Positions 21,183 through 31,239 are shown, counted from the stretch's first letter. The stretch is DNA of 64,000 bases from Bacteroidota bacterium (GCA_016721305.1 JADKIH010000013.1:44033-108032); one strand, 5' to 3'. The notes: generated by a model from the sequence alone, not told the origin. Numbers and translations are program-made.

Positions 21183-21698
21183 CTACCCCTTAGGATTATA
21201 ATCCGCCAACATCTTCATTAATTCCTTGCGGGCGTTGTGAATGCGGACTTTTACCGTGCCCAATGGGATCTGAAGATGTGCTGCAATCTCCTCATATTTA
21301 AAGCCCTGAAAGCTCAAAAGAAACGGTGTACGGAGGTTCTCTGAAAGGTGATCCAGCGCTACACGAACGTCTTTCATGATCAGATTCCCTTCGCCCTCAT
21401 TTTGGCGTGCAGAAACAGCGGAATTCAAATAATACTGATCTTCAGTAGAATCGTTAAAAATGCGCGACTTCATGGCCCGGCGGTATTTGTTGATGAAAAT
21501 ATTCTTCATCATCGTATAAAGCCATCCCTTCAGATTCGTGCCCTCTGCAAACTTCTCTTCATTGATAAAAGCCTTCAACATAGTGTCCTGCACCAAGTCC
21601 TCGGCATCTTCCGGATCCTGAGTCAACTTGATCGCAAAATGCTTCAATGGATCTGCTTCCAATGTTACCTTGTCTTTAAAGCTGCTGATAGTTGCCAT
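21183..21698 (-). CDS. ECF-type RNA polymerase sigma factor
   Basis: 171 residues. Region 2 (~25-80: EDLVQDTMLKAF, NLKGWLYTMMKNIFINKYRR) and region 4 (~113-165: LSENLRTPFLLSFQGFKYEEIAAHLQIP, GTVKVRIHNARKEL) are both complete; no region 3 or extra domain is present. No anti-sigma gene is adjacent. Instead the next gene upstream on the same strand is a B12-binding MerR regulator, and the 125-bp gap between them holds several TTGTTTAA inverted repeats, suggesting that regulator controls this gene. In other Bacteroidota a sigma/MerR pair like this often sits with carotenoid genes; none is in the window. Confidence 0.92.
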   Translation of the reverse strand: MATISSFKDKVTLEADPLKHFAIKLTQDPEDAEDLVQDTMLKAFINEEKFAEGTNLKGWLYTMMKNIFINKYRRAMKSRIFNDSTEDQYYLNSAVSARQNEGEGNLIMKDVRVALDHLSENLRTPFLLSFQGFKYEEIAAHLQIPLGTVKVRIHNARKELMKMLADYNPKG

Positions 21699-21701
21699 TT
21701 T

Positions 21702-21797
21702 TTGTTTAACGTTTAGCTTGAATTGTTAAACAAAACTAGGGCACAAATAGATAAAAAGCAAGTATTGTTTAATATTTATTGATAAAACATTAAACAA
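21702..21797. promoter_or_regulatory. cluster of TTGTTTAA inverted repeats upstream of the sigma factor
   Basis: Sites: TTGTTTAAC (21702-21710), the near-palindrome TTGTTAAACAA (21723-21733), TTGTTTAAT (21765-21773) and its perfect inverse ATTAAACAA (21789-21797). All fall in the leader/promoter of the sigma gene, just after the MerR/B12 regulator. They look like operator half-sites for a MerR-type dimer or tetramer; binding by the neighbour is inference. Confidence 0.55.
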
Positions 21798-21823
21798 GTT
21801 AATAACAAGTAAATATGGCCTTT

Positions 21824-22690
21824 TTAGAAGAATTTGCGCAAATCGGCAGGGACCTGGATGATATTAACAGGCGGGATGTCAGGATTATCCAAAAAATTGT
21901 ATCCATTTCCGAGAAGAACGGAGTCGGGAATCTCCTTTTTCAGCAAGGAAAGCAAACGGGAAGTGTACTCCTGAGTAAATGCCGTCGTCATTGAAAGGAA
22001 AATAAAATCGGGTTGATAGCGCTTTGCAACGCTCAGCAGGTCGGCAATCGGTACGTTTTGTCCGAGATAAATGCTGTGATTACCGGATGAACGAATAAGA
22101 TAGTTGGCGAAAAGCAATCCGAGTTCATGCCATTCTCCTTCGGGTAAAAAGAGTAAAAACTTTTTTACTGATGACTGATTACGGATCGGTTGTCCGTCGA
22201 TCGCCATAATTAATTTCTGACGAATGATATTTGTACTGAAGTGCTCATACGCAGGAACTACAGTTCCTGTCTGCCAAAGTACTCCTACAGCATTCATAAA
22301 TGGAAAAACAATTTCCATCATCGTGTTTTCCAGTCCAGATTGAAGTATGCACGTCGAAAGCACTCTCTCAAATGCAGCTTCATCCATTTCAATCATTGCG
22401 TTGATGAGTGTTTGAATCTGAACAGGATTTTTATTGGAGAGAAGTGAATAGTTGACGGCGAGATCACTGATTTCTTTTTGGCTAAGACTTACGATTTCTG
22501 AAATCTTATGGCCGTTGCGATTGAGCAAAGAAATGTTGAGCAGCAATTTCAAATCATCATCATCGTAAAAACGGATATTTGTTTCCGTGCGCTTTGGCGC
22601 CGGAATATTATACCGTTGCTCCCAGATTCGTAGCGTATGAGCCTTGATTCCGGTCAGCAATTCGATGTCTTTAATTGAATAATTGGCCAT
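21824..22690 (-). CDS. MerR-family regulator with cobalamin-binding domain, CarH/LitR-like photoreceptor
   Basis: 288 residues in the CarH order. The MerR winged helix is at ~4-70 (YSIKDIELLTGIKAHTLRIWEQRY). A four-helix cap domain (~90-165) carries the W-x9-E-H motif (W139 to E149-H150) that packs on adenosylcobalamin. The Rossmann B12 domain (~176-288) has the E-x-H-x-x-G motif (E186, H188, G191), where the His is the lower cobalt ligand, and the downstream LSMTT and LLGNGYN loops. In studied family members the dark AdoCbl-bound tetramer represses and light releases it. All key residues are present, so light sensing is likely but not shown. It lies upstream of the ECF sigma gene. Confidence 0.88.
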   Translation of the reverse strand: MANYSIKDIELLTGIKAHTLRIWEQRYNIPAPKRTETNIRFYDDDDLKLLLNISLLNRNGHKISEIVSLSQKEISDLAVNYSLLSNKNPVQIQTLINAMIEMDEAAFERVLSTCILQSGLENTMMEIVFPFMNAVGVLWQTGTVVPAYEHFSTNIIRQKLIMAIDGQPIRNQSSVKKFLLFLPEGEWHELGLLFANYLIRSSGNHSIYLGQNVPIADLLSVAKRYQPDFIFLSMTTAFTQEYTSRLLSLLKKEIPDSVLLGNGYNFLDNPDIPPVNIIQVPADLRKFF

Positions 22691-22738
22691 TGATTAGTTA
22701 TAACAACTCAAATCTAATACTGTTTTACCGGAGCGCCA

Positions 22739-23098
22739 CTATTCGCCTCTTTTTTCACTAAAAAAGCGACGTGTGAGTACTTTTTGAAATTCCCTCTGAA
22801 TAATAAGCTCGGCCAAACGAGAGTTAAAGTCGTTTTTCCCCCCTTCTTCCATTGCCCGACGGAACTTGCTCTCGCTTACATCTATCTGATACAACAACGC
22901 CATAAAACCGCTCTTGTTATTCGCAAACATTGTCGCAAGAATTGGAGCAATTTGCGTATGCAATTCGTTCCAGGCAGTGAGCTCATTCCCGCTAAACACG
23001 ATCTCTACTCCGTGAATGCTAAAGTCACGAATGATCTGTGTGGCTGTATCCCGGATGATAGCCAGATCGTGACGATATTTTTCAGGCGATAAATCCAT
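22739..23098 (-). CDS. conserved hypothetical protein
   Basis: 119 residues, soluble and mostly helical (MDLSPEKYRHDLAIIRDTATQIIRDF, ALLYQIDVSESKFRRAM). No signal peptide, membrane segment or catalytic motif. It starts 5 bp after the stop of the upstream ferredoxin gene, so the two are probably co-transcribed. I do not recognise the family. Confidence 0.7.
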   Translation of the reverse strand: MDLSPEKYRHDLAIIRDTATQIIRDFSIHGVEIVFSGNELTAWNELHTQIAPILATMFANNKSGFMALLYQIDVSESKFRRAMEEGGKNDFNSRLAELIIQREFQKVLTRRFFSEKRGE

Positions 23099-23103
23099 TG
23101 GTA

Positions 23104-23421
23104 TTACTTCGACTCTTCGTTGATGATCAATCTTGTTACGGGGCGATTATTGATAATATGCTCATCGATAATCTCTGCAATATCGGCCTTGGTTACGCCG
23201 CCATAGAACACTCCATCGGGGTAAACTACCATTGCAGGGCCATAATCGCACATATCCAGACAACCTGCTCTCTGAGCTCTAACAGGAAACCCCGGATTCT
23301 TCTCCTTTAACTGCTTTTTGAATTCCTGCACTAATTCTAATCCGCAAGCCTCTCCGCATGATTTGCGTTGTCCGGGGCCACGTTCGTTGGTGCATATAAA
23401 GATGTGTTTCTCGAATTTCAT
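23104..23421 (-). CDS. thioredoxin-like [2Fe-2S] ferredoxin
   Basis: 105 residues from the ATG at 23421 (MKFEKHIFICTNERG); an in-frame ATG six codons upstream is less likely. Cysteines ICTN, SCGEAC and AGCLDMC match the thioredoxin-fold 2Fe-2S family (Cys-x~10-Cys ... Cys-x3-Cys), and PDGVFYGGVTKADI is the conserved C-terminal part. It is expected to carry electrons in the cytoplasm; partner unknown. First gene of a two-gene operon with the hypothetical protein at 22739. It is divergent from the DUF421 gene with only 50 bp between starts. Confidence 0.88.
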   Translation of the reverse strand: MKFEKHIFICTNERGPGQRKSCGEACGLELVQEFKKQLKEKNPGFPVRAQRAGCLDMCDYGPAMVVYPDGVFYGGVTKADIAEIIDEHIINNRPVTRLIINEESK

Positions 23422-23445
23422 TGGGTAAATATAAGACAAGACATT

Positions 23446-23453
23446 TAGCTTTG
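23446..23453 (+). promoter_or_regulatory. -7 promoter element, TAGCTTTG
   Basis: Exact TAnnTTTG box 18 nt before the ATG at 23472. ATTGGG at 23420-23425 is a possible -33 element. Confidence 0.5.
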
Positions 23454-23471
23454 TACATAAATCGAGCTTCT

Positions 23472-23981
23472 ATGGAACCGTTCCTTTTAATTGCACTTCG
23501 AAGTGTAGCCGTTTATTTCTTCATCATTATCGCCATTCGCATTTTCGGCAAGAAAGAGCTTTCTCAATTGTCTGTAACTGATCTGGTATTTATTCTGCTT
23601 ATCAGCAACTCGGTGCAAAATGCAATGGTAGGTCCCGACAGTTCACTTTTAGGAGGACTCACAGCTGCCGCTGCTTTATTTATTTTCAATTTCATTTTGA
23701 AACAAATCAGCTACCGGGATAAACGATTTAATCAATTAATCCAGGGCTCACCTGTTATTCTGATTCACGACGGAAAACTTGTCCAGGAGAATTTGAACAA
23801 AGTAAAAATTACACAAGACGAGTTAGAAATTGCAATCCGCGAGCACGGTGTGAAATCGGTCGAAGATGTAAATCTTGCCATTCTCGAAACTGACGGCAAC
23901 ATCAGTATTTTATCTGACAGCTATCAGAAGCAATCGAAAAGGAAACGGAGAGTGCATAAGACGATTGGAGGGATGAGTTAG
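23472..23981 (+). CDS. DUF421 (YetF-like) membrane protein
   Basis: 169 residues from the ATG at 23472, which begins the first membrane helix; the in-frame start at 23421 would overlap the divergent ferredoxin start. Three N-terminal transmembrane helices (~5-75; RIFGKKELSQLSVTDLVFILLISN is the family hallmark) precede a cytosolic DUF421 domain (~80-155; GSPVILIHDGKLVQENL, ITQDELEIAIREHG). Family role unknown. Confidence 0.9.
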   Translation: MEPFLLIALRSVAVYFFIIIAIRIFGKKELSQLSVTDLVFILLISNSVQNAMVGPDSSLLGGLTAAAALFIFNFILKQISYRDKRFNQLIQGSPVILIHDGKLVQENLNKVKITQDELEIAIREHGVKSVEDVNLAILETDGNISILSDSYQKQSKRKRRVHKTIGGMS

Positions 23982-23982
23982 T

Positions 23983-24095
23983 CTTTTGTTCTTAGTCTTT
24001 TGTTACGGGCTCGCATATTGATCATATTGGGGAGTCGTCGCTTCCTAAACCCATTTGCCTAATTGAGAAGTGGGTGACAAGGCTAAAGACTACAG
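23983..24095. repeat. decayed TTAGTCT-type repeat
   Basis: TTAGTCTT occurs twice at the left and GGCTAAAGACTA at the right, as in the intact inverted repeat at 829-894, but the middle is diverged. Confidence 0.5.
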
Positions 24096-24101
24096 CCTAA
24101 A

Positions 24102-24134
24102 AACAAAGAAGGCTGCCCTTTCGAGACAGCCTTC
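24102..24134 (-). terminator. terminator for the large PKD/GEVED gene
   Basis: GAAGGCTG/CAGCCTTC stem (24108-24115 and 24127-24134). On the minus strand it is followed by TTTGTTTTT. Confidence 0.8.
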
Positions 24135-24158
24135 AAGTATTCATTTGGTTTATCTTAA

Positions 24159-27100
24159 TTACATCTTAACGATCTTCTGAATTGCTGAAGTTCCGTTAGC
24201 TGTGATTTTTACGTAGTAGATACCTGCAGACTTACCGCTGAACTGATAAGTGTGTTTACCTGCAGCTTGCATATCTGATGTAGCGAATGTCTCAACTTTA
24301 GAACCGAGTACATCGTAAACTTCTACAGATACTTTAGAAGAAGATTTCAGATTGTATTCGATATTCGTTGACTGATCGAATGGATTTGGATAAACAACGA
24401 ATCCGATTTCGCTAGACAATGTATTGATACCATCGTAGAACTGGAGGAATACAGAGTAATCTTCAACCTGACCAAACTGAAGATCCAAGCATGGTGTTGG
24501 TGTTGGGTTGCTCTGGTAATCAGAAGCAATACGTAAACGTAATGGCTGACCATATACTGCACCGGCATCAGGAATTGAGAACCAACCGTTGTGAGTTGTC
24601 AAGCTGTTGTCAGAGAAGATCTCTTCAGTTGCAGGATCAAGTACACCGTCGTTGTTGATATCTAACCAACCTTTGAAAGCCTCAGAGTATGTGAATCCTG
24701 TTGTTGCGATATAGTTGTATGGCATGTTAGTCAACAATGTTGCTGTATCCGTACAAGTATAGTCCTGATAACCGTCGATTGCATCCGGTGTGATATTATC
24801 AATCGGAGTGTTAACGATTTTGAATTCAGTTACACCGATACCACAGCAATAAGCAGCTGTAACAGGGTAGCAAGAAGTAGCACGAGGTCCGGTGATAATT
24901 GCATTAACGGTTTGTGTTACTGTATCGCAACCGGAAGCATTGCAACCGATCAACTGAACAGTGAATGTTCCGTTTGAAGGGAAACCATGTGAAGGGTTTG
25001 CTGAAGTTGAAGTAGAACCATCACCGAAATCCCAAGCATATGAAGTTGGTGTGTTGATAGAAGTACTTGTGAAATCAGAGAAACCTGTACAAGTGTTAGA
25101 TGTAAATGTATAGTCAAGACATGGATTGAAATCTACTGACATAACAACTGCAACTAATTTAGCCGGAGTTAACGGATCGTTTGAGTTAACGACAACGTTA
25201 GTGTTGTAGTTACCGCCTACAAGCGTTGTGCTGTAGAAGTCGAGGTTGATAGTTACTGTTTGACCCGGAATCAATGTGCCGCTTGAAGGGTTAGCTGCAA
25301 GCCAAGTTGGAAGACTACCTAATGACCATGTAAGATCGCTACCACCAGTATTTGTGATGTCGAATGAGTTCGAAGCAAGATCATCGCAGGCACGAAGTGA
25401 CTGACTGATGTTATTACTGCTAGTTGTTACAATCGGAGCAGGAACAGTTGTACCGGATACACACATTGTTGTATCGTGATCGCTGTTAGCAACTGTAATA
25501 GTTCCGCTGTAAGTACCAATGTTTGCAGAGTTGAAGTTTACAATGATGTCAGCATACTGTCCCGGTAAGAGGAAAGCTGAATTCGATGTGATTGTAAATT
25601 CAGCAGCATCAGAAGTGATTGAAGAAATAAAGAGTGTATCACAACCATCATTGATCACCTGAACTGTATCGTGACCTGTTGTGTGTTGCATGATATCACC
25701 GAAAGCAACACATGAATCAGAGATGTTAACGATTGGGAATCCTGTAACTGTTAATGTACAAGGAAGAGAAACCAATGGATTGAGAGGGTCGTTACTTGCA
25801 ATACCGAGGTTAGCATAGTAAGTACCTGCAGGTAATCCTGTTGTTTGGAAGTAAACAGTATTGTTTGAAGTTCCGCTTACAGCAACTGTATCTACATAAG
25901 TAGCTAAGCTGATCCAAGAAGGAAGAGCATTTTCGCCACCCCAAGAAATTGCATTGCTGAGGATTTTTTGTGACTCAACATTTGACGCGAAGTAATCGAA
26001 TGCGATGAAGATCGCTTTACCTGAACCATAGTAACGGTAAGTAACTACATCGTTTCCTGAACCTGTCATACACTGAACCTTGTCAGCATCTGTGATGTTC
26101 ATAGAGTATGTTGCACTTGGAGGTGTTACTGTAGTTGGAATTCCTGCCATCAATTCGTGAAGTGGATTCACATTATCCAATGTACTGAAAGCAGTTGCTT
26201 CATCCTGTACATAAGAACCTGTGAAAACTCCTGTTGTAAACATACACTCTGATTCAGATGAATAAGAACCGAGGAAGATTACAGAACCACCGTTGTTAAG
26301 GAACTGACGAATAGTTGGTCCGAGGTTAGTCCAAACAGAAGCAAGACCTGTTTCCTGCTCAGGGATGAGGAGAACGTTCTTTCCGATAAGGAGAGCATTC
26401 AATGTGCCCGGATCTGTCGTCGCAGTTTGTGTTAAAGTATAATTCGTATTGTAAGCCGCTATTGCTGCCAGTGTATGAGGATATTCGGAGAATTGATCTG
26501 TACCATACGACATGGCCAGAACTTTTACTGCTCCAACGTTTGATCCGCTTGCATTGTAAACTAATTCACCCGCGCCAATATTGCTGATGTCGAGAGGGAA
26601 AGAAACTGAGTCACCGCACTGCGCATTTGCTGTAAATCCGCTTTGAGCCACGCTGATAATCGGAGCACCTTTGCACAGTGATTGTTTGAGAAACTGTATC
26701 AGAAGAATCGCAAGAGAATGCGATGAATGTTACAGTGTATGTTCCCGGTGATGCGTATGCATGAGTCGGGTTCTGACGGTGAGCTGTATCTGAATCACCG
26801 AAATCCCAAAGCCAGCTTGTTTCATTTCCTTGTGATGCGTCAGTAAACTGAACATCTACTCCGAGTGGAGGGTTTGGATCGCTGATGGTGAAACCGGCAT
26901 TGGAGGTACGCTTGGAGCAATCGTTGATGTCCAGCTTACTTCAAAACCATTTGCAGTGATTGAAAAATCAGAGTGCCATATGATCAACATTGATCCTGAA
27001 GTTGCAGTTACTACGCTAGGTGTAGGAACAGTTGGTCCGTTTGCAGTTACCAAAAGTGGATCTGTTGTTGTGGTACCATCATAGATGTACAAATAATCGT

Positions 27101-27350
27101 AATTCGTTTCCGAATCAAACGATGTAAATGTCAAAGTGATTGTTGTTGCACATGCCGGTTGAACCAATAATGTACAATCTTCACTGATCTGATAACCACC
27201 TGTCGGTCCACCTGTATCATACAGAGTGGCGGCCGTGTCAGTTGTTGTTGTAATTGAACACATGTTGTATACAGCTTGTGCACGACTCATCGAAGTACCG
27301 GCAAGTAACAAAGCAATTACAACTAAGACATTAAGTAGTAGTTTTTTCAT
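24159..27350 (-). CDS. large T9SS-secreted CUB/PKD/GEVED protein, frameshifted
   Basis: About 1,060 residues in three frames: 27350-26856, a PKD segment read only in another frame (~26900-26670), and 26651-24159. Order: signal peptide (MKKLLLNVLVVIALLLAGTS); CUB-like domain (FDSETNYDYLYIYDG); PKD 1 (SWLWDFGDSD, THAYASPGTYTV); a ~330-residue surface region; choice-of-anchor D/ASH-like domains (FGDIMQHTTGHDTVQVIN, SFDITNTGGSDLTWS); PKD 2 (SYAWDFGDGSTS); GEVED domain (FKGWLDINNDGVLD to GQVEDYSVFLQF); T9SS type A sorting domain (VVYPNPFDQSTNIEY, GIYYVKITANG). Probable surface or matrix protein. Breaks near 26905 and 26672 leave domain order intact, so sequence error is likelier than decay. Confidence 0.86.
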
Positions 27351-27432
27351 AGCGGGCTAAGTAATTTGGATTATTATTTCAAATGTAGAACTTTTTATCT
27401 TACCAACCAACCCCAAAGGGTTGATTTTACTG

Positions 27433-27999
27433 CTAAACCCCCATATTTGACCTGAAGAGTTTTACTGAAATAGCTAACAGAATTATTCCGAAAACTTTGC
27501 GTAAAATGCTGATTCCGGCAGGTCCCAGAAATCTCTCCAAACGGTATAGATTCCGAAGCACCAGATAGACCAGAATGAGGTTCAGGAAAATGCCTATTAC
27601 AATTGTTAACGAATCGTATTCAGCTCTAAGGGAAAGCAAGGTGGTCATCGTACCGGTTCCGGCTATTAACGGGAAGGCTATAGGCACAATACTCGCAGTT
27701 TCAGGGATTTCATCCTTGTAAAGGCGAATTCCCAGTATCATTTCGATGGCAAGGAAGAAGATTACCAGCGAACCGGCAATGGCAAATGACTTGACATCCA
27801 CACCTAAAAATGCCAAAATCTGCTGACCCAAAAAGAGGAAAAATATCATTATCAGCAGAGAAACGAAGGTTGCCTGCTCGGCTTTGATGTAGCCGACACG
27901 GGTTTTAACCTGCAGTAAAACGGGAATTGAGCCGATAATATCAATGACCGCAAAAAGGATGGTCGAAACGGTTAGAATATCGTGGAGGTTGATTGACAT
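27433..27999 (-). CDS. MarC-family integral membrane protein
   Basis: 188 residues from the ATG at 27999 (MSINLHDILTVSTILFAVIDIIGSIPV); the upstream in-frame ATG at 28038 is less likely. Six membrane helices, with the family's IDIIGSIPVLL and IAFPLIAGTGTMTTLLSL segments. Despite the name, MarC proteins have no established role in antibiotic resistance; transport substrate unknown. Single gene. Confidence 0.9.
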   Translation of the reverse strand: MSINLHDILTVSTILFAVIDIIGSIPVLLQVKTRVGYIKAEQATFVSLLIMIFFLFLGQQILAFLGVDVKSFAIAGSLVIFFLAIEMILGIRLYKDEIPETASIVPIAFPLIAGTGTMTTLLSLRAEYDSLTIVIGIFLNLILVYLVLRNLYRLERFLGPAGISILRKVFGIILLAISVKLFRSNMGV

Positions 28000-28084
28000 C
28001 GGCGGCAAAATTAAGGGGTAATCCTTTGTAAAATACAAAAAACACGAATTATTCCGGCAACGGCTTTATATTCGGGTGAAGTTC

Positions 28085-28113
28085 AAAAAAAAAGCCTCAC
28101 AATGTGAGGCTTT
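28085..28113 (-). terminator. terminator of the ATP synthase operon
   Basis: 10-bp stem AAAGCCTCAC/GTGAGGCTTT (28091-28100 and 28104-28113) with a 3-nt loop. On the minus strand a run of T follows, right after atpG. Confidence 0.9.
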
Positions 28114-28120
28114 CCTTTTA

Positions 28121-29002
28121 TTATCCGTTGAGCGCTTCGGCTCCCGCAACAATCTCGAGGATTTCCCCGGTGATGGCTGCCTGACGGGCTTTGTTGTAAG
28201 ACAGTCGAAGGTCTTTTAACAACTCGCCGGCATTGTCGGTTGCCTTACTCATGGCCGTCATTCGGGCTCCGTGTTCGGAAGCGTGCGAATCGAGAACGGC
28301 TTTGTAAATCTGAATCTTAATTGACTTTGGAATCAACTCCAGCACGAGCTCTTCTTTAGCGGGCTCGAAAATGTAGTCGTTGTTCTGCTTCTTCTCTTTC
28401 CCTGATGCAGCCGGAGCAATCGGTAAAACCTGCTCAACCATTACATTCTGAACGGCAGCATTTTTAAACTGATTGTACACGACTTCAACTTTGTCGTACT
28501 CGCCTGCTGCAAATTGCGTCATCACTACTTCAGCAACTTTCGCAACATTTTCGAATGCAAGATTTGAGTAAACATCGTTATGCTGTCCTGCATACACCGC
28601 CGGAAGCTTTGAGAAAAAGTCGCTTGCTTTTTTTCCGATACATAAAACTTTCACATTACCACTCTTTGCCTGTGCTGCATAATTTTCACGAATCATACGA
28701 TTAACCGTACGAGTGATATTTGCATTAAAGGCTCCGCACAATCCGCGGTTTGAGTTAACGGCAATGATTAAAACTTTTTGTACCGGACGTACGGCAGCAA
28801 ACTGTCCGCCTGTATTTCCATCGAGTGAACCGGAAATGTTCTCCATGATCTCGCGCAACTTCGCAGCGTACGGACGCATCATGATGATGGCATCCTGTGC
28901 GCGACGCAATTTTGCGGCACTGACCATTTTCATTGCCTTCGTAATCTGCTGTGTAGAGTTTACAGAGGCAATCCGGTTACGTACTTCTTTTAAATTAGCC
29001 AT
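28121..29002 (-). CDS. atpG: ATP synthase F1 subunit gamma
   Basis: 293 residues, the central rotor shaft. N-terminal helix ANLKEVRNRIASVNSTQQITKAMKMVSAAKLRRAQ and C-terminal helix ASEHGARMTAMSKATDNAGELL...LSYNKARQAAITGEILEIVAGAEAL match the two-helix coiled coil, and NRGLCGAFNANI is the conserved Rossmann region. Last gene of the cluster, 45 bp after atpA and followed by a terminator. Confidence 0.97.
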   Translation of the reverse strand: MANLKEVRNRIASVNSTQQITKAMKMVSAAKLRRAQDAIIMMRPYAAKLREIMENISGSLDGNTGGQFAAVRPVQKVLIIAVNSNRGLCGAFNANITRTVNRMIRENYAAQAKSGNVKVLCIGKKASDFFSKLPAVYAGQHNDVYSNLAFENVAKVAEVVMTQFAAGEYDKVEVVYNQFKNAAVQNVMVEQVLPIAPAASGKEKKQNNDYIFEPAKEELVLELIPKSIKIQIYKAVLDSHASEHGARMTAMSKATDNAGELLKDLRLSYNKARQAAITGEILEIVAGAEALNG

Positions 29003-29047
29003 GCTTTCAATTATTTCATCGAAATATTCTCCCGATGAGCGTGGTTA

Positions 29048-30628
29048 TTATTTCTTGTATTTAGGAGTTAATTCTGACGCTACTTTCTCGAGAACAGAAG
29101 TTACGCTGTCGTCGATCACACCTTTACGGATTGCTTCGAGAGTAGAGTTGTGCTGAGCTTCGATAAGCGCTAAGAATTCGCCTTCAAATTCCTTCACTTT
29201 GTTTACCGGAACATCACGGAGTAAACCCTTTGTTCCGCAGTAGATAATCGCTACTTGCTTTTCTACCGTCATTGGTGAATACTGAAGCTGCTTGAGGATT
29301 TCCACGTTACGTGCACCTTTATCCAGTGTCGCTTTCGTAGAAGCATCGAGATCAGAACCGAATTTAGAGAAGGCCTCGAGCTCGCGGTATTGTGCTTGAT
29401 CGAGTTTCAAAGTACCGGCAATTTTCTTCATCGATTTAATCTGAGCGTTACCACCTACACGAGATACAGAGATACCTACGTTGATCGCCGGACGAACACC
29501 TGCGTTGAAGAGATTGGCTTCAAGGAAGATCTGTCCGTCGGTAATCGAGATTACGTTCGTTGGAATGTATGCTGATACGTCACCTGCTTGTGTTTCGATG
29601 ATTGGAAGTGCTGTTAAAGAACCGCCACCTTTCACCATTCCACGGATCGACTCAGGAAGATCGTTCATAGTGCGAGCGATTTCATCGGAGTTGATGACTT
29701 TCGCAGCACGCTCGAGCAAACGTGAGTGAAGGTAGAATACGTCTCCAGGGTATGCTTCACGTCCCGGTGGACGACGAAGGAGGAGAGATACCTCACGGTA
29801 AGCAACCGCTTGTTTAGAAAGATCATCATACACGATAAGTGCAGGACGACCTGTATCGCGGAAGAATTCACCGATTGCCGCACCGCCCATTGGAGCGAAG
29901 AACTGCATTGGTGCCGGTGTTGATGCCGGAGCCGCAACGATAACTGTATATGCCATCGCACCTGCTTCTGTGAGTGTTTTCACGATCTGCGCAACAGTTG
30001 AACCTTTTTGTCCAATGGCTACATAGATACAATAAACAGGTTGACCTTTTTCGTAGAATTCTCTTTGATTGATGATCGTATCGATCGCCACGGCAGTTTT
30101 ACCTGTCTGACGGTCACCGATGATCAACTCACGCTGACCACGACCAATCGGAATCATCGCATCAATCGCTTTGATACCTGTTTGTAATGGTTCAGTTACC
30201 GGCTGACGGAAGATTACCCCCGGAGCTTTACGCTCGAGTGGCATTTCGTATAAATCACCTGTGATTGGACCTTTACCGTCGATAGGATTTCCGAGTGTAT
30301 CAACTACACGACCGAGCATGCCTTCACCAACTTTGATGGATCCGATCTTACCTGTACGTTTTACGATATCACCTTCTTTAATGTCAGAAGAAACACCGAG
30401 TAACACGGCACCTACGTTGTCTTCTTCGAGATTCAATACGATTCCTTGAAGTCCGTTTTCGAATTCGATCAATTCACCTGACTGAACGCGAGTGAGTCCA
30501 TAGATACGTGCGATACCGTCACCTACCTGGAGAACTGTTCCAACTTCTTCAAGTTCTTTTTCTGTTTTGAAACCCGCCAGTTGCTGACGCAATATGGCTG
30601 ATACTTCATCGGGTCTTACTTCTGCCAT
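29048..30628 (-). CDS. atpA: ATP synthase F1 subunit alpha
   Basis: 526 residues. N-terminal barrel to ~95; Walker A GDRQTGKT at 171-178; ALIVYDDLSKQ Walker B region; SVSRVGG with the arginine finger near 375; C-terminal helical domain. The frame is intact. Alpha forms the non-catalytic nucleotide sites of F1. The beta and epsilon genes (atpD, atpC) are not in this cluster, the usual arrangement in Bacteroidota. Confidence 0.98.
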   Translation of the reverse strand: MAEVRPDEVSAILRQQLAGFKTEKELEEVGTVLQVGDGIARIYGLTRVQSGELIEFENGLQGIVLNLEEDNVGAVLLGVSSDIKEGDIVKRTGKIGSIKVGEGMLGRVVDTLGNPIDGKGPITGDLYEMPLERKAPGVIFRQPVTEPLQTGIKAIDAMIPIGRGQRELIIGDRQTGKTAVAIDTIINQREFYEKGQPVYCIYVAIGQKGSTVAQIVKTLTEAGAMAYTVIVAAPASTPAPMQFFAPMGGAAIGEFFRDTGRPALIVYDDLSKQAVAYREVSLLLRRPPGREAYPGDVFYLHSRLLERAAKVINSDEIARTMNDLPESIRGMVKGGGSLTALPIIETQAGDVSAYIPTNVISITDGQIFLEANLFNAGVRPAINVGISVSRVGGNAQIKSMKKIAGTLKLDQAQYRELEAFSKFGSDLDASTKATLDKGARNVEILKQLQYSPMTVEKQVAIIYCGTKGLLRDVPVNKVKEFEGEFLALIEAQHNSTLEAIRKGVIDDSVTSVLEKVASELTPKYKK

Positions 30629-30671
30629 TTTATTTTTGTTTTATTTTATGCTGAAATGATGTTATCTGATA

Positions 30672-31231
30672 TTAGTTTTTCTGAATAGTCGGATTCTTCG
30701 AGAATGTCTGTGCACGAGCTTGCGCAGATCAGATACAATAGAAGCATCGTATTGTTTGTCGCCGAGACGGAGAACAAATCCACCGATCAACTTTTTGTCA
30801 ACTTTCTCGATCAATTCAATTTCCGAGCGAGTGCTGTCCTGAAGAGATTTGTAAACTGATGCACGCAATTTGTCGTCGAGACCGATCGCTGAAGTAATTT
30901 CAGCTGTCTGGATTCCCTTGAACTCTTTGTATTGCTCAGTGAACTGTTTTGCGATGTGGATGAGATATTTCTCGCGGCCTTTGCGTGTTACGATTTCGAA
31001 GAAAGAAATCGTCAGCTTACTTACTCTTGATCCGAAGACTGAAGTAAGGATGGCGAGTTTTTTATAGTCATGTATGATCGGATTCGCAAGAAGCAGTCCA
31101 AGGTCACGATTCTGATCGCAGATGGCTACGAAGAGTTTCATGTCATTGTTGACAGCATCAATACTTCCGTTCTCCTTCGATAGATCGATGAGTGATTTGG
31201 CGTATCGTTTTGCTACTTTGGTTTCTATCAT
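30672..31231 (-). CDS. atpH: ATP synthase F1 subunit delta, frameshifted at the C-terminus
   Basis: The N-terminal six-helix domain (KVAKRYAKSLIDLSKENGSIDAV) and the C-terminal stalk domain (IELIEKVDKKLIGGFVLRLGDKQYDASI) are present. After VSDLRKL the called frame reads nonsense to 30662, whereas the next frame reads AQTFSKNPTIQKN and stops at 30672, a normal ending. A one-base error near 30712 is inferred, since loss of delta would uncouple the enzyme. It links F1 to the peripheral stalk. A GC-rich 186-bp spacer lies upstream. Confidence 0.92.
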
Positions 31232-31239
31232 TGGGTTGG

